From the NCBI GenBank assembly GCA_045646905.1, contig JAZRLP010000024.1:192549-256548 (forward strand): a stretch of 64,000 bases of DNA. Direction: 5' to 3'. Below the pieces are notes generated by a model. The model did not search any database and was not told where the DNA came from. It saw only the letters and a program-made list of their open reading frames with translations. This DNA comes from RGIG4079 sp045646905. Lineage in GTDB: Bacteria > Bacteroidota > Bacteroidia > Bacteroidales > Muribaculaceae. Of the stretch, positions 7,171 through 16,137 are shown in pieces. The first letter of the stretch is position 1. Each line of letters begins with the position of its first letter. The translations under genes were made by a program, and so were the position numbers.

Positions 7171-9894
7171 TTACTTGATAATCACTTTTGAGGCTTTTTT
7201 GCCTTCGGTTTTGATGAAAATGCCATTTGAAGGATTTTTCACTTCCACACCATAAATGTTGTAATATTTGGTATCAACATCTTCTTTCTCGGTTCTAATC
7301 GATTCAATGCCGGTAAATACCTCGCCAGTAAATGTGCCCGATAGAGGTATAATTACATCATCGGCATAGGTCGATGATATGCGAAGTACTGCATTGTGAG
7401 TCTCCGATGTGGGATTAACTGGCTTGTAGGTTATAGTTAATGTTGATGTTTTAGAAAGTGCGTTAATGTTTTTAGTCGTAACACTGAAAAACTCGGCATT
7501 TTCTCCAGCAATTGTAACCGATAAATCACCTTTTAGATAATCGTTGGTGAGGTTTAGTGATTGAGATGCTGTGGTAGCTGTACTAAATGATAAAGTGGTT
7601 GATGCGGGCGTAGTTTTGCCTTTTGAAAGAGGTAATTTTACACCCCATGGTAATCCGGCATCTTTATAAAGGTTGTTGTATCTGATGAGGTTCACATTGC
7701 GGTCACCACCAGGACCATTTGCGATATTGAGATACATGTAGGGACGGCCATTTGAGGCGCGGCGAATTTTAATTCCTTCGGGCTCTCCATGCGACATTGA
7801 CATGATAACCGATGCTTTCACTTGGCGGCGAAGGTGCGATTTCCCTGTACGCCAGTTATAAGCGTGGAATATAACAGTTGGTTTTTTATCGATAGAAGCC
7901 TCATGCTCAATGCCACAACCTTCCATAAAGTATATGTAATCGCCTGAGATAGTGAATCCTTGATGGTCCCAAGTCCAGAATCCTTGGTCGCCTGTAATTC
8001 CGCTATAAGCATCGGCGCCTTTATCAATTTGGAATGTGTTGATTAGCGTAGGGCGAGCCGCTCCGTTCATTAGATGGTCAAGTATTTCATCAAAGTGATA
8101 TACCTCAACACACATTGGACCTCCTTTTTTGCGCGATAACACTGCCAAGTATCGAGAGGTTTCATCAATAGCAGGGCAATGTCCATACCATGACGAACTT
8201 TTCTTTTCGTTATCGGTCTTGAAACTATATATTGGGCGAGTTTTTTGGTTTATATCAACGAAAGATGTTTTGCTCCCACTGCAATCGACCAATGATGGGT
8301 AAGTGGCTTTTAGGTTTGCACTATGATAGGGGAATATTGTGATGCCATTAGACAGACAGCTCTCGCCTGTTGAGTTGAGTGCTCCATATCCACCACAACA
8401 CACCCAGTTTTTGTCGTCGTGGCGGAAGATTACCATATTAGAACCATGGCCGGCGTGGATTGCATCGACATGTGCACGCTTTTCGGTAGAGGTGTTGGCG
8501 TTGTAAACGCGTGTGATGAGTTGTGCCTCAACACAACCATAAGTAGACTTGTTGATGGCAGTACTATTATTTTGAATGTGGTTGAAATAATAGTAGGGGT
8601 TGCCATTGTCGTCAAAGTCATATTCGCTGATGTCGAAACTTTGTGCAACGCGAGCGCTACGGGCATTTTCCCACCCTTTTAATACTTGCTCATACGATAC
8701 ATTTTGGCTTTCGCGAAAATCATAGAAACCAAAACTGCTTGAGTAGAATCGTTCTTGGGCCGTTTTGCCTGGCATTTTGATATGGGCCAAACACATATCG
8801 CTATTGTCAAAGTAGTTATATCGAGCATCAACGGTTATGTCGCCCATATAATCTTTGTTGCAATACAACACATAGTTGTAGTTATCGTCGGTATAGGTTG
8901 TTTTGCTCAAAAATACATTGTGATTAATTTTTGCAGTAGTGCCCGCAGGTGTAACATATGTGTCGGTGCTGTTTTTATCGCCTTGGAAATATCTTATGAG
9001 GGCATATAGAGTTTGGCGCCCTGTACATTTGTTAAATCCATTGTGTGATACATTGATGTTTGTTTTGCCTGCTAGTGAGTTGCGATTTAAGTAAACGCAA
9101 AATGCTCCACCACGCGCATTAGCAGCAGCGCTTGCGTTATATAATGATTTACCCACCTCTTGAAATTTATTGTTGGTGATAGTTATATTTCCACGAGAGT
9201 TGGCCACTTCGATGCTGTTGCCTCCATCGGTAAATTGATTGTCGTGGATGGTGATATTGCCATATCCTCCACCTATTGAAATAAATGGGCAGAAGTTTGT
9301 GGCTTTGCTTCCATTAAAATCGTTGTGAGAGATGTTTATATTTTCATATCTTAATTGAGAGACATCTTGTAGCGCATTGGCATCGGAATATGATTTGCCA
9401 AAGTAGAATACCGCTGTTGATGCACCGAGTGTTGATGATTCAACGAGGTTGTATTTCAATGTGATATTTTTGACGGGCGCTCCGTTGGTTGCTGTGGTGT
9501 TGACTACTCGACCTGCGCCGGTAAACTTCAATCCGTTGAGCGTAACGCCGTCGGCATTAATAGTGATAGTGCCAGTAAAGGTTGATTCGCTTGAAGTGTT
9601 TCGTTTTCCTGAACGAACATCTTTCCAACTGTTGCTCCCGAAAATCGATACATTGTCAACATCGAGAGTGAAATTGCCCGAATAAGTGCCTGGCGCCAAA
9701 AATATATTATCCCCTTCTGTTGCGATGTTGAGCACTTCTTGAAGGGTTTGGAAATGTGTTGTACCTGCTTTAAATATTCGTTGTTGGTAATTTGTTTCTT
9801 GATCAGGAGTGTAGTTGGTTGATACCAAATAATCGGTAGCATTTGAGGTGAAAATGCTACATAATGATAGGATTAAAATGCTAATTTTCTTCAT
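7171..9894 (-). CDS. Secreted right-handed beta-helix protein with C-terminal sorting tail
   Basis: 907 residues: signal peptide (about 1-19, ending SNA), then parallel beta-helix repeats (about 35-410) rich in NIT/ITN/NGxxF turns, as in pectate-lyase-like proteins. A middle region (about 440-740) is of unknown fold. An Ig-like/ASH-type domain (about 770-870, ending IPLSGTFTG) is followed by a short tail, YYNIYGVEVKNPSNGIFIK, that resembles type IX secretion sorting domains. Probably an exported carbohydrate-binding or -cleaving protein; no catalytic residues could be assigned. No clear -7 box is seen upstream. Confidence 0.7.
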   Translation of the reverse strand: MKKISILILSLCSIFTSNATDYLVSTNYTPDQETNYQQRIFKAGTTHFQTLQEVLNIATEGDNIFLAPGTYSGNFTLDVDNVSIFGSNSWKDVRSGKRNTSSESTFTGTITINADGVTLNGLKFTGAGRVVNTTATNGAPVKNITLKYNLVESSTLGASTAVFYFGKSYSDANALQDVSQLRYENINISHNDFNGSKATNFCPFISIGGGYGNITIHDNQFTDGGNSIEVANSRGNITITNNKFQEVGKSLYNASAAANARGGAFCVYLNRNSLAGKTNINVSHNGFNKCTGRQTLYALIRYFQGDKNSTDTYVTPAGTTAKINHNVFLSKTTYTDDNYNYVLYCNKDYMGDITVDARYNYFDNSDMCLAHIKMPGKTAQERFYSSSFGFYDFRESQNVSYEQVLKGWENARSARVAQSFDISEYDFDDNGNPYYYFNHIQNNSTAINKSTYGCVEAQLITRVYNANTSTEKRAHVDAIHAGHGSNMVIFRHDDKNWVCCGGYGALNSTGESCLSNGITIFPYHSANLKATYPSLVDCSGSKTSFVDINQKTRPIYSFKTDNEKKSSSWYGHCPAIDETSRYLAVLSRKKGGPMCVEVYHFDEILDHLMNGAARPTLINTFQIDKGADAYSGITGDQGFWTWDHQGFTISGDYIYFMEGCGIEHEASIDKKPTVIFHAYNWRTGKSHLRRQVKASVIMSMSHGEPEGIKIRRASNGRPYMYLNIANGPGGDRNVNLIRYNNLYKDAGLPWGVKLPLSKGKTTPASTTLSFSTATTASQSLNLTNDYLKGDLSVTIAGENAEFFSVTTKNINALSKTSTLTITYKPVNPTSETHNAVLRISSTYADDVIIPLSGTFTGEVFTGIESIRTEKEDVDTKYYNIYGVEVKNPSNGIFIKTEGKKASKVIIK

Positions 9895-10031
9895 GATACT
9901 ATATGCTTCGTTGGAAATTTCTGCAAGTTACAAATTTTTCAACAAAACATAATAATAAATGCAAATAAAATTGCTAAAGCGATATAAAAGGCCGATTTGT
10001 AGATAAAATAACCCCTAAGAGGTGGATTTAA

Positions 10032-10775
10032 CTATTTGGCTGGGATAAAACGCCAAATACGACGAGGAATCATGTGCCAAAAAGCAACTACCAATCGCCA
10101 TCGCCAGTCAATGATTGACACGCGCTTGCGTCGTAGTATGGCTTTCACGATGCGTGGAGTAGCATATTCAACGCTCATCAACATAGGAAACTTGCGAGAG
10201 TTGTTGAGAAGTGGAGTGTCAACAAATCCTGGGCGAATGTCGGTAAATGTTACATTTACTTTTTCAAAGTTAGCGAGTTGCTCAAGAGCATCAATGTAGT
10301 GTCGTTGATAGCGTTTGGTAGCACTATATGATGGAGCAATACCAAGACCCATTGTCCCGGCAATCGATGAGATAACGGCTATTTGTCCAGGTTTTTCGTT
10401 GTGTGGGCGATTGCGAAAATAATTAAATGCCGTGTCAATAATATGTGTAAATCCAAGAGTGTTGGTCTTTACGGTGTTGAGTTCTACTTCGGTGTCGAGC
10501 GATGGATTTTGCGCTCCAATGCCCGATGCAAGTAGCAGTGTGTCCATTCCCCCGATTTTATTAATTAATTGAGTTAATTTCTCTCCAGCATCGGGTTGTG
10601 TTACATCAATTTGTTGTGTCGCAACTATTGCTTGAGGGTATTGTTTTTGCATCTCATTGAGAGTGTCTATGCGGCGAGCAGCGATGCCTATAGTCCAACC
10701 TCTTTGGGCAAATTGTGTGGTAATAGCCTTTCCGAGTCCCGAAGATGCTCCAATGATAATGATGCGACGATTCAT
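10032..10775 (-). CDS. Short-chain dehydrogenase/reductase (SDR)
   Basis: 247 residues with the Rossmann motif GASSGLGKA near the N-terminus, ASGIG at the NNAG position, Ser in VISSIAG and the catalytic YSATK. The C-terminal third is basic and hydrophobic (WRWRLVVAFWHMIPRRIWRF), suggesting membrane association as in several reductases acting on lipid substrates. It lies 24 bases after the DUF6048 gene and is the last gene of the 14266-10032 operon. The substrate is unknown. Confidence 0.85.
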   Translation of the reverse strand: MNRRIIIIGASSGLGKAITTQFAQRGWTIGIAARRIDTLNEMQKQYPQAIVATQQIDVTQPDAGEKLTQLINKIGGMDTLLLASGIGAQNPSLDTEVELNTVKTNTLGFTHIIDTAFNYFRNRPHNEKPGQIAVISSIAGTMGLGIAPSYSATKRYQRHYIDALEQLANFEKVNVTFTDIRPGFVDTPLLNNSRKFPMLMSVEYATPRIVKAILRRKRVSIIDWRWRLVVAFWHMIPRRIWRFIPAK

Positions 10776-10799
10776 GATTGATGTTTCTTAAAAGGTGCG

Positions 10800-11702
10800 T
10801 TATTTGGTTGCCGTTTTCTCATCGTTGTGAGAAATTGTTGATGGCTTCTTGCTTAATGGGATGGTGTACATTATATTGAACGCACCAGTGAGCGCCGAGT
10901 TGCGATTACCAAATCCAGGAATATACCATGGGTCGCCATAATTGCTTTTGCTTTCATGTAGAAGCATGTGATATTTAAAATTCCAACCCATTGAGAGATT
11001 TTTGTATATCTGCACTTTCAGGCCTAATACGAGTTCGCCATAGCCGGCGAGTATGCTTTGAGGAGGAATATTAGTTACCCCTTGTTCGCCCCAATAGGAG
11101 TTGTTGATGGCGATATCGCTCACCTCATATGAGAAAGGAGTGATGCCATATCTTATGCCTCCAAAAAATTGATATTCTTTGGCTTTGTTAAATAAGAAAT
11201 TGTAGTTTGCCCCAATTTTAAAATAAGGGGCAATGGCACTTTTATAATTATAGTTGCCACCATCGGGCGCATGAGAGGCATTGCCTATACCTACCTCTAT
11301 TATGGGCTTGATGCGGTTGTGAAAACTCAATTCAATCGACATATCAAGAAGGCCATAATCTTGACCTACGCAACGCATCACGGGGTCCCAAATGTTTACC
11401 CCAATAGTGATGTCGTCCCATAGAGGATAGGTCATAGTCGCTTTCTTTTTTATGGTTGTAGAGTCGATAAACTCTTTCCCTGTAATAGTGTCAACATATA
11501 CCACATTCCCCTTCTCGTCGTGATAATGTATGAGATTGGGCATCTTAGAGGGGTCGGGAGCGATAGTAGTGTCTTTGGGATTGAGGTTTACTGCTTTAGT
11601 TTGTGAAGCAGGAGTCTCAACGGGGTTAATGCGTCGTTGTGCTACGCTATTGAATGCCAACGCGATGATAAATAATATGGTGATTAATGTGGAGTGTCGC
11701 AT
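10800..11702 (-). CDS. DUF6048 family outer-membrane beta-barrel-like protein
   Basis: 300 residues with a signal peptide ending in SVAQ. Residues about 100-285 alternate aromatic and polar positions, with repeated strand-turn patterns (YFKIGANYNFLF, YGELVLGLKVQIY), typical of a small outer-membrane barrel. I recognise it as DUF6048, commonly paired with a DUF6452 protein as here (12 bases between them). Its function is not known. A role in outer-membrane assembly or transport is plausible but unproven. Confidence 0.65.
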   Translation of the reverse strand: MRHSTLITILFIIALAFNSVAQRRINPVETPASQTKAVNLNPKDTTIAPDPSKMPNLIHYHDEKGNVVYVDTITGKEFIDSTTIKKKATMTYPLWDDITIGVNIWDPVMRCVGQDYGLLDMSIELSFHNRIKPIIEVGIGNASHAPDGGNYNYKSAIAPYFKIGANYNFLFNKAKEYQFFGGIRYGITPFSYEVSDIAINNSYWGEQGVTNIPPQSILAGYGELVLGLKVQIYKNLSMGWNFKYHMLLHESKSNYGDPWYIPGFGNRNSALTGAFNIMYTIPLSKKPSTISHNDEKTATK

Positions 11703-11713
11703 AGTGTTGATGA

Positions 11714-12208
11714 TTAGTTGGTTGTGAAATATATTTTAATGCGTTCCACATCAATGTTTGTGATTTCGGGCTCAACAACAACTACTGAATCAATCAATAA
11801 ATCGGTGTGTCGTGTTGATGTGATTTTATAACGATACATTGCTCCACATTCTTCCGATGCAAAGTAGGGCATGGATTCATAATCAAACCATATTGTGTCG
11901 GTGTAGAGTGTATTGTCGCCATACTCGGCATAGTGAAAGCAAAACGCTACATTGTTACTTGATGAACGAAATGGAAGATACACTTGTTTGTTGGTCTCGC
12001 TTGCTTGGGTCAATAGTGAGTCGCCAGTAGCCCCCAATCCATAAACTTCAAGTTCGGAAAGAGCAATGGATTCGCCTGTTTCAGATGAGTAGAACCCTGC
12101 CAATGGAATGCTACTTTGATTTTCAGAGCAGCCATCGGTAGCGCAAGAACAAAGAGCGCCTATCGAAATAGATATAATCGCGATTATATGAATTAAAATC
12201 TTCCCCAT
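11714..12208 (-). CDS. DUF6452 family lipoprotein
   Basis: 164 residues. The N-terminal hydrophobic segment runs to a lipobox-like LCSCAT, predicting a lipoprotein, followed by short beta strands (TLYTDTIWFDYES, IKIYFTTN). It fits the Bacteroidetes DUF6452 family that accompanies DUF6048. Its first 16 bases overlap the nitroreductase gene, suggesting translational coupling. No function is established; pairing with the barrel protein suggests an outer-membrane complex. Confidence 0.65.
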   Translation of the reverse strand: MGKILIHIIAIISISIGALCSCATDGCSENQSSIPLAGFYSSETGESIALSELEVYGLGATGDSLLTQASETNKQVYLPFRSSSNNVAFCFHYAEYGDNTLYTDTIWFDYESMPYFASEECGAMYRYKITSTRHTDLLIDSVVVVEPEITNIDVERIKIYFTTN

Positions 12209-12717
12209 TTGATAATTTGGTCTATTTCTTTGCGATTTTTTGCTGGAGCCGAGTCCATTGGATATCCGATAGGGATTATAGCAATAGGCTCAAAACTTTC
12301 GGGAATATTTAATGCTTTAATGAGAGTTTCTCGGTCGAAATTGCATATCCAACAAGTACCCAATCCAGCATCGGTTGCGGCAAGGCATATATGTTCAATA
12401 GCGATAGACAAATCAACATCGGTGTGGTCTTTGCCATCGGCAGGACGATGCCATGCTTGAGTGTGGTCTCCGCAAGCAACGATAAATGCCGGAGCGCTTT
12501 CAACCCATGGACGGTTGTAACTTTTTATGATTGCTTCGCGATATGAAGCGTCGCACTCATCATCAATGACAACAAAGACCCATGGCTGACGATTGCAAGC
12601 CGAGGGTGCTATGCGAGCTGCTTCGATAACCGAAGTCAAAATGCTGCGCTCTACAACTTGGTTGCGGTCGTAGTTGCGACAAGAATAACGAGCATTGGCA
12701 ATATCTGAAAAACTCAT
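12193..12717 (-). CDS. Nitroreductase family protein (FMN-dependent)
   Basis: 174 residues, a compact nitroreductase. The N-terminal ARYSCRNYDRNQV phosphate-binding motif, AARIAPSACNRQPWVFVV (FMN isoalloxazine contact) and the C-terminal IPIGYPMDSAPAKNRK are all recognisable. Such enzymes reduce nitro groups, quinones or flavins with NAD(P)H, and the physiological substrate here is unknown. It starts 12 bases after the glycosyltransferase gene and overlaps the DUF6452 gene. Confidence 0.88.
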   Translation of the reverse strand: MSFSDIANARYSCRNYDRNQVVERSILTSVIEAARIAPSACNRQPWVFVVIDDECDASYREAIIKSYNRPWVESAPAFIVACGDHTQAWHRPADGKDHTDVDLSIAIEHICLAATDAGLGTCWICNFDRETLIKALNIPESFEPIAIIPIGYPMDSAPAKNRKEIDQIIKWGRF

Positions 12718-12729
12718 ATCGAGGGGAGA

Positions 12730-13698
12730 TTATTCTTTGTCGGTAATGTTTAGTTCCTCCTCAATTTCATAATCGTTGCGACGATGAGAGTTGCGCACCA
12801 CAAGTTCTCCAATAAATCCAGTGAGGAAGAGTTGCGTGCCGAGTATCATCATCACAAGTGAGAGATAGAAATAGGGAGAGTCGGTAACGAGGTTATATGC
12901 GTTTCCGCTATACATGTTATAGAGTTTCATGCCACCTACTACCATCACTGCAATGAGGCCAAGGATAAACATCAAACTGCCAAGTAGGCCGAAGAAGTGC
13001 ATAGGTTTAACCCCAAATTTGCCAGTAAACCACAATGTGGCGAGGTCGAGATAGCCATTCACAAAACGATCAAGACCAAATTTAGTTGATCCATATTTGC
13101 GAGCTTGGTGTTGAACAACTTTTTCGCCAATTTTGTTAAATCCAGCAAGTTTAGCCAAGTATGGGATATATCGGTGCATGTCGCCATATACTTCGATATG
13201 TTTCACGACTTTTTTGCGATATGCTTTCAATCCACAGTTGAAGTCGTGGAGGTTTTTGATTCCACTCACTTTGCGTGCAGTAGCATTGAAAAGTTTTGTA
13301 GGGATAGTTTTTGATAGTGGGTCATAACGCTTTTGTTTCCACCCCGATACCAAATCATATCCGTCCTCGGTAATCATGCGATATAGTTCGGGTATTTCAT
13401 CGGGACTGTCTTGTAGGTCGGCGTCCATAGTTATCACCACATCACCTTTGGCGCGAGCAAAACCAGTGTTGAGAGCTGGCGATTTGCCGTAGTTGCGACG
13501 GAAGCATACGCCTTTGACTGCGGGGTTCTCTTTTTGTAATTTTCTGATTACTTCCCACGATTCATCGGTGCTACCATCGTTGATAAACAAAATTTCATAA
13601 CTAAAATTGTTTTCATTCATCACTCGGCGAATCCATGCTTCAAGCTCGGGAAGTGATTCTGCTTCATTGTAAAGAGGTACGATTACCGAAATATCCAT
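12730..13698 (-). CDS. Family 2 glycosyltransferase, DPM1/ArnC-like, with C-terminal membrane helices
   Basis: 322 residues. The GT-A domain starts at ISVIVPLYNEAESLPEL, and the metal-binding DxD region reads MDADLQDSP (about residue 92). Two C-terminal membrane helices (about 235-260 and 270-300) match polyprenyl-phosphate sugar transferases such as ArnC or GtrB, which load a sugar onto undecaprenyl phosphate. The sugar cannot be predicted. It lies 37 bases after the DUF4199 gene in the same operon. Confidence 0.88.
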   Translation of the reverse strand: MDISVIVPLYNEAESLPELEAWIRRVMNENNFSYEILFINDGSTDESWEVIRKLQKENPAVKGVCFRRNYGKSPALNTGFARAKGDVVITMDADLQDSPDEIPELYRMITEDGYDLVSGWKQKRYDPLSKTIPTKLFNATARKVSGIKNLHDFNCGLKAYRKKVVKHIEVYGDMHRYIPYLAKLAGFNKIGEKVVQHQARKYGSTKFGLDRFVNGYLDLATLWFTGKFGVKPMHFFGLLGSLMFILGLIAVMVVGGMKLYNMYSGNAYNLVTDSPYFYLSLVMMILGTQLFLTGFIGELVVRNSHRRNDYEIEEELNITDKE

Positions 13699-13735
13699 AT
13701 ATGTTGAGTTTTTTATATTGCTAATTTAATTGTTG

Positions 13736-14266
13736 TCATTTTTTGCGGTTGAAATGACGAATTATGGGAGAGAGTATCATGGTGAGTATCGACCCACTAA
13801 ATACGCTAAAAGAGATTAAATTTCCTGCGAGAGAAATAGGAGAGGGAAGCATTCCTTGTTCAATAGCTTTTTCAAGAGTTGATGCTATCTCGTTGCCTGT
13901 AGTGCCTCCCATTTGTCGGTAGATAGATATGGCTAATTGGCACTGGTCATATATGAATGATGGGTTAATCCAGCTCAAATATACGACAGCAGTCATAGCC
14001 ATAACTAATGAACCACAAAGGAAAAGCATAATGCCGTAGGTCCACATTTCGGAGAAAGTGTAGAAACATCCGTTTTCGATAAACCCTTTGCGTAGTGTAA
14101 AGTAAACATAAACAGGAACACCCAATGCCATTAATGTGGCAAAGTGTCCAAGCAAGGGCATACCTATTGATGTGGCAGTGAAAATGAATAACACGCTTAG
14201 GTATAAACCAAACCAAATGCCGTCTTCGGCACCTCGTCGAAACACTGATTTGGGCTTAATTTCCAT
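13736..14266 (-). CDS. DUF4199 four-helix membrane protein
   Basis: 176 residues with four hydrophobic segments (about 18-35, 38-58, 75-98 and 145-168) and a short basic tail. The layout and position just upstream of a polyprenyl-type glycosyltransferase are typical of the Bacteroidetes DUF4199 family. Its function is unknown; proximity suggests it assists the lipid-sugar enzyme. It is the first gene of the operon, with a TATCTTTG -7 box 20-odd bases upstream. Confidence 0.8.
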   Translation of the reverse strand: MEIKPKSVFRRGAEDGIWFGLYLSVLFIFTATSIGMPLLGHFATLMALGVPVYVYFTLRKGFIENGCFYTFSEMWTYGIMLFLCGSLVMAMTAVVYLSWINPSFIYDQCQLAISIYRQMGGTTGNEIASTLEKAIEQGMLPSPISLAGNLISFSVFSGSILTMILSPIIRHFNRKK

Positions 14267-14286
14267 ATAATTCTTGTTTTAAACTA

Positions 14287-14294
14287 CAAAGATA
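14287..14294 (-). promoter_or_regulatory. -7 element, DUF4199-SDR operon
   Basis: The minus strand reads TATCTTTG, an exact -7 consensus match, 21 bases before the ATG. No well-spaced TTG was found. Confidence 0.5.
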
Positions 14295-14409
14295 AGTAAA
14301 AGAATTGAGAATTAAGAGTTGACAACCTTTAGTTTAACGATATTTATTAGAGGAAATAGAGGATTAGCGATTGGCTTGACTGCATTATTTGCGCGATGCC
14401 CTCATTGTG

Positions 14410-14973
14410 CTAACTCTCAAAAGTAGTTCCTGCTTTCTCAAATTTATAGCCGAGTCGTTTCAGTTCCATGGCCGCGCCAATGCGATACATTGTTTTTACG
14501 GCACGAGAGAATACATGAAACGCCATGGGGCTTTGTGGTTCAACCCCTTCGTGGCGTATGCGTGAAACGGCTGTCTGCGCACACACTCTTATCGTTTTTT
14601 CAATCCATTGGGCTGCGTCGCTTTCAAGTGCAAGTCCAAGGATGTCGCGAGTGATGTGCTCGTCCATGTCGTCAAAGTCATCGGCTCCATAAAATGATTG
14701 ATAAGTAGCCTTTTGAGTGCTGGCCCAGTCTTTATCCCAACCATTTGCTACAGCCATGCCGAGATATCCAGCCCATGCTACAGCAACGGTGGGATATTGT
14801 GCTATTTCTTTGGTAGCATCAACCATATATTCGGGTGCTAATTCGTGCCAACGGTAATCAATATCTTCACTTGCAAGGAGTGTACCTTCGAGTAGCATGC
14901 GTGAAGTGGTGATGCGTAGCATTTCATCGACTAATTGTGACTCAAACCGGTCTAAAAGTTCATAATCAACCAT
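14410..14973 (-). CDS. Uncharacterised conserved-looking protein
   Basis: 187 residues, soluble, acidic and mostly helical, with several Trp (YRWHELAPEYM, WAGYLGMAVANGWDKDW). There is no signal peptide or membrane segment. I do not recognise the family with certainty, though similar proteins appear in Bacteroidales. It stands alone: the next gene upstream is divergent, and the downstream gap to 14266 is 143 bases. A TAATTTTG box at 15023-15030 (minus) may drive it. Confidence 0.55.
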   Translation of the reverse strand: MVDYELLDRFESQLVDEMLRITTSRMLLEGTLLASEDIDYRWHELAPEYMVDATKEIAQYPTVAVAWAGYLGMAVANGWDKDWASTQKATYQSFYGADDFDDMDEHITRDILGLALESDAAQWIEKTIRVCAQTAVSRIRHEGVEPQSPMAFHVFSRAVKTMYRIGAAMELKRLGYKFEKAGTTFES

Positions 14974-14979
14974 ATGATA

Positions 14980-15011
14980 TTGCTAAATTTAAAAAGTTTG
15001 CATTATATTTG
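14980..15011 (+). promoter_or_regulatory. Promoter of the YqaE/Pmp3-type gene
   Basis: TTG at 14980-14982, 21 bases, then TATATTTG at 15004-15011, giving a start near 15018 and a ~20-base leader. It overlaps a possible minus-strand -7 (TAATTTTG, 15023-15030) for the gene ending at 14410, so the two divergent promoters interlock. Confidence 0.65.
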
Positions 15012-15037
15012 TAATCTAAACGCAAAATTAATGAATT

Positions 15038-15193
15038 ATGTCGTGTCTTAGAGTATTATTATCAATAATTTTTCCTCCACTTGCAGTTTTTGACCGTGGT
15101 TGTGGCTCAATTTTGATAGTGTTTATATTGACATGTATCGGTTGGGTGCCAGGGGTGATTGCTGCATTGGTGATATTGAACAAAAACAATTAG
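15038..15193 (+). CDS. YqaE/Pmp3 family small membrane protein
   Basis: A 51-residue protein (ATG 15038, TAG 15191-15193). It begins MSCLRVLLSIIFPPLAVFDR and continues with a second hydrophobic helix ending in WVPGVIAALVIL and NKNN. The two short helices, the FPPLAV motif and the CIGWVPGVIAAL motif are characteristic of the UPF0057/Pmp3 family, small stress-related inner-membrane peptides. An upstream ATG at 15031 is out of frame and stops after six codons. A good promoter precedes it. Confidence 0.88.
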   Translation: MSCLRVLLSIIFPPLAVFDRGCGSILIVFILTCIGWVPGVIAALVILNKNN

Positions 15194-15203
15194 AGTGACC
15201 TGT

Positions 15204-15389
15204 CTATGAGTCAAGTCGTTTGTGCTTGATTTTGCGCGTATAGGTCTTTTTCGATTTATGAATGCGACTTGTAGCATGGAAGCCAGGGCCTTTTATCTCT
15301 TTTTGGGCTTCGCGATTGCCTATTCTTGATGCTTTTAAATAGTCATCAAGGTTGATAGTGTGCTTAGAATTATTCTTTTTTTGTTTCAT
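15204..15389 (-). CDS. Small basic protein, function unknown
   Basis: 61 residues, very rich in Lys and Arg (pattern HKSKKTYTRKIKHKR near the C-terminus) with a short helical part (LDDYLKASRIGNREAQKE). No membrane or signal segment. I recall similar short basic proteins in Bacteroidales. The lysine-rich tail suggests RNA or ribosome binding, which is inference. It converges with the Pmp3-type gene and is preceded by the hairpin at 15416-15450. Confidence 0.55.
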   Translation of the reverse strand: MKQKKNNSKHTINLDDYLKASRIGNREAQKEIKGPGFHATSRIHKSKKTYTRKIKHKRLDS

Positions 15390-15415
15390 AGTAAAGTGTG
15401 TTTGGAAAAAAATAA

Positions 15416-15455
15416 GAGTGTGTCAATAAAAAATGATGATTGACACACTCATTAT
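15416..15455 (-). terminator. Terminator downstream of rpiB
   Basis: A perfect 12-bp stem (15416-15427 with 15439-15450, GAGTGTGTCAAT/ATTGACACACTC) with an 11-base loop. On the minus strand it follows the rpiB stop at 15470 and is followed by a T-rich run. Confidence 0.75.
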
Positions 15456-15469
15456 ATTATTGAAGAATA

Positions 15470-15922
15470 TTATTTAACGGCGATTTTGTTTACGCGATTT
15501 ACATGACGTCCACCTTCAAACTCGGTGTTGAGGAATGCGTCAACGATGTCAAGTGCAAGAGTGGGTTCGATGAAACGAGCAGGGAGAACAAGTACATTAG
15601 CATCGTTGTGTTGACGAGCAAGTTGAGCCAATTCTACTGTCCAGCATAGTGCTGCACGAATGCCTTGATGCTTATTTAGAGTCATTTGAATGCCGTTACC
15701 ACTACCACACATTGCGATGCCAGGGAAACATTCACCTTTTTCAATTGCTTCAGCACATGGATGAGCAAAGTCGGGGTAGTCGCAACTATCGGTGCTGTTT
15801 GTTCCGAAATCGGTATATTCAACACCTTGTGATTCAAGATAACCTTGAATGATGCATTTAAGTTCGTAGCCGGCATGGTCGCTACACATTGCCACTTTCT
15901 TTCCTTCTTGAACGATTGACAT
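15470..15922 (-). CDS. rpiB: Ribose-5-phosphate isomerase B
   Basis: 150 residues of the RpiB/LacA fold: VAMCSDHAGYELK (substrate-phosphate and ring-opening His region), YPDFAHPCAEAI, catalytic Cys in GIAMCGSGNGI, and the ARQHNDANVLVLPAR block. It interconverts ribose 5-phosphate and ribulose 5-phosphate in the non-oxidative pentose phosphate pathway. Here the catalytic loop reads CGSGNG where many members have CGTGIG. It is transcribed alone between two hairpins/promoters. Confidence 0.95.
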   Translation of the reverse strand: MSIVQEGKKVAMCSDHAGYELKCIIQGYLESQGVEYTDFGTNSTDSCDYPDFAHPCAEAIEKGECFPGIAMCGSGNGIQMTLNKHQGIRAALCWTVELAQLARQHNDANVLVLPARFIEPTLALDIVDAFLNTEFEGGRHVNRVNKIAVK

Positions 15923-15965
15923 ATCTTTTATTGTTAAGAATTTAGGATTTTAATTATTTATACTG

Positions 15966-15973
15966 CAAAGTTA
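15966..15973 (-). promoter_or_regulatory. -7 element of rpiB
   Basis: The minus strand reads TAACTTTG, 44 bases before the rpiB ATG, a match to TAnnTTTG. No clear -33 element. Confidence 0.5.
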
Positions 15974-16077
15974 GTGAAAAGTTTTTAGATAGCAGTAGTT
16001 AGGGGCATTATTTGCCTATTTTTATGCCAACTCACATTATTATATATAAATTTAAGGTTTTTAACTATAATAATATG

Positions 16078-16085
16078 TATCTTTG
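16078..16085 (+). promoter_or_regulatory. -7 element of the GHL10 gene
   Basis: TATCTTTG, an exact consensus -7, placing transcription start near 16092 and leaving a ~45-base leader to the ATG at 16138. It lies inside a longer upstream open frame, which argues for the downstream start. Confidence 0.6.
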
Positions 16086-16137
16086 TGGTTTAAATAAATT
16101 AATGATTACTAATAAAAACAATTTTATACTAATTTCT

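Noticed and set aside
9961..10031. Possible terminator hairpin (CCCCT/AGG region) after the SDR gene
   Set aside because: The stem is only 3-4 bp with mismatches; too weak to annotate.
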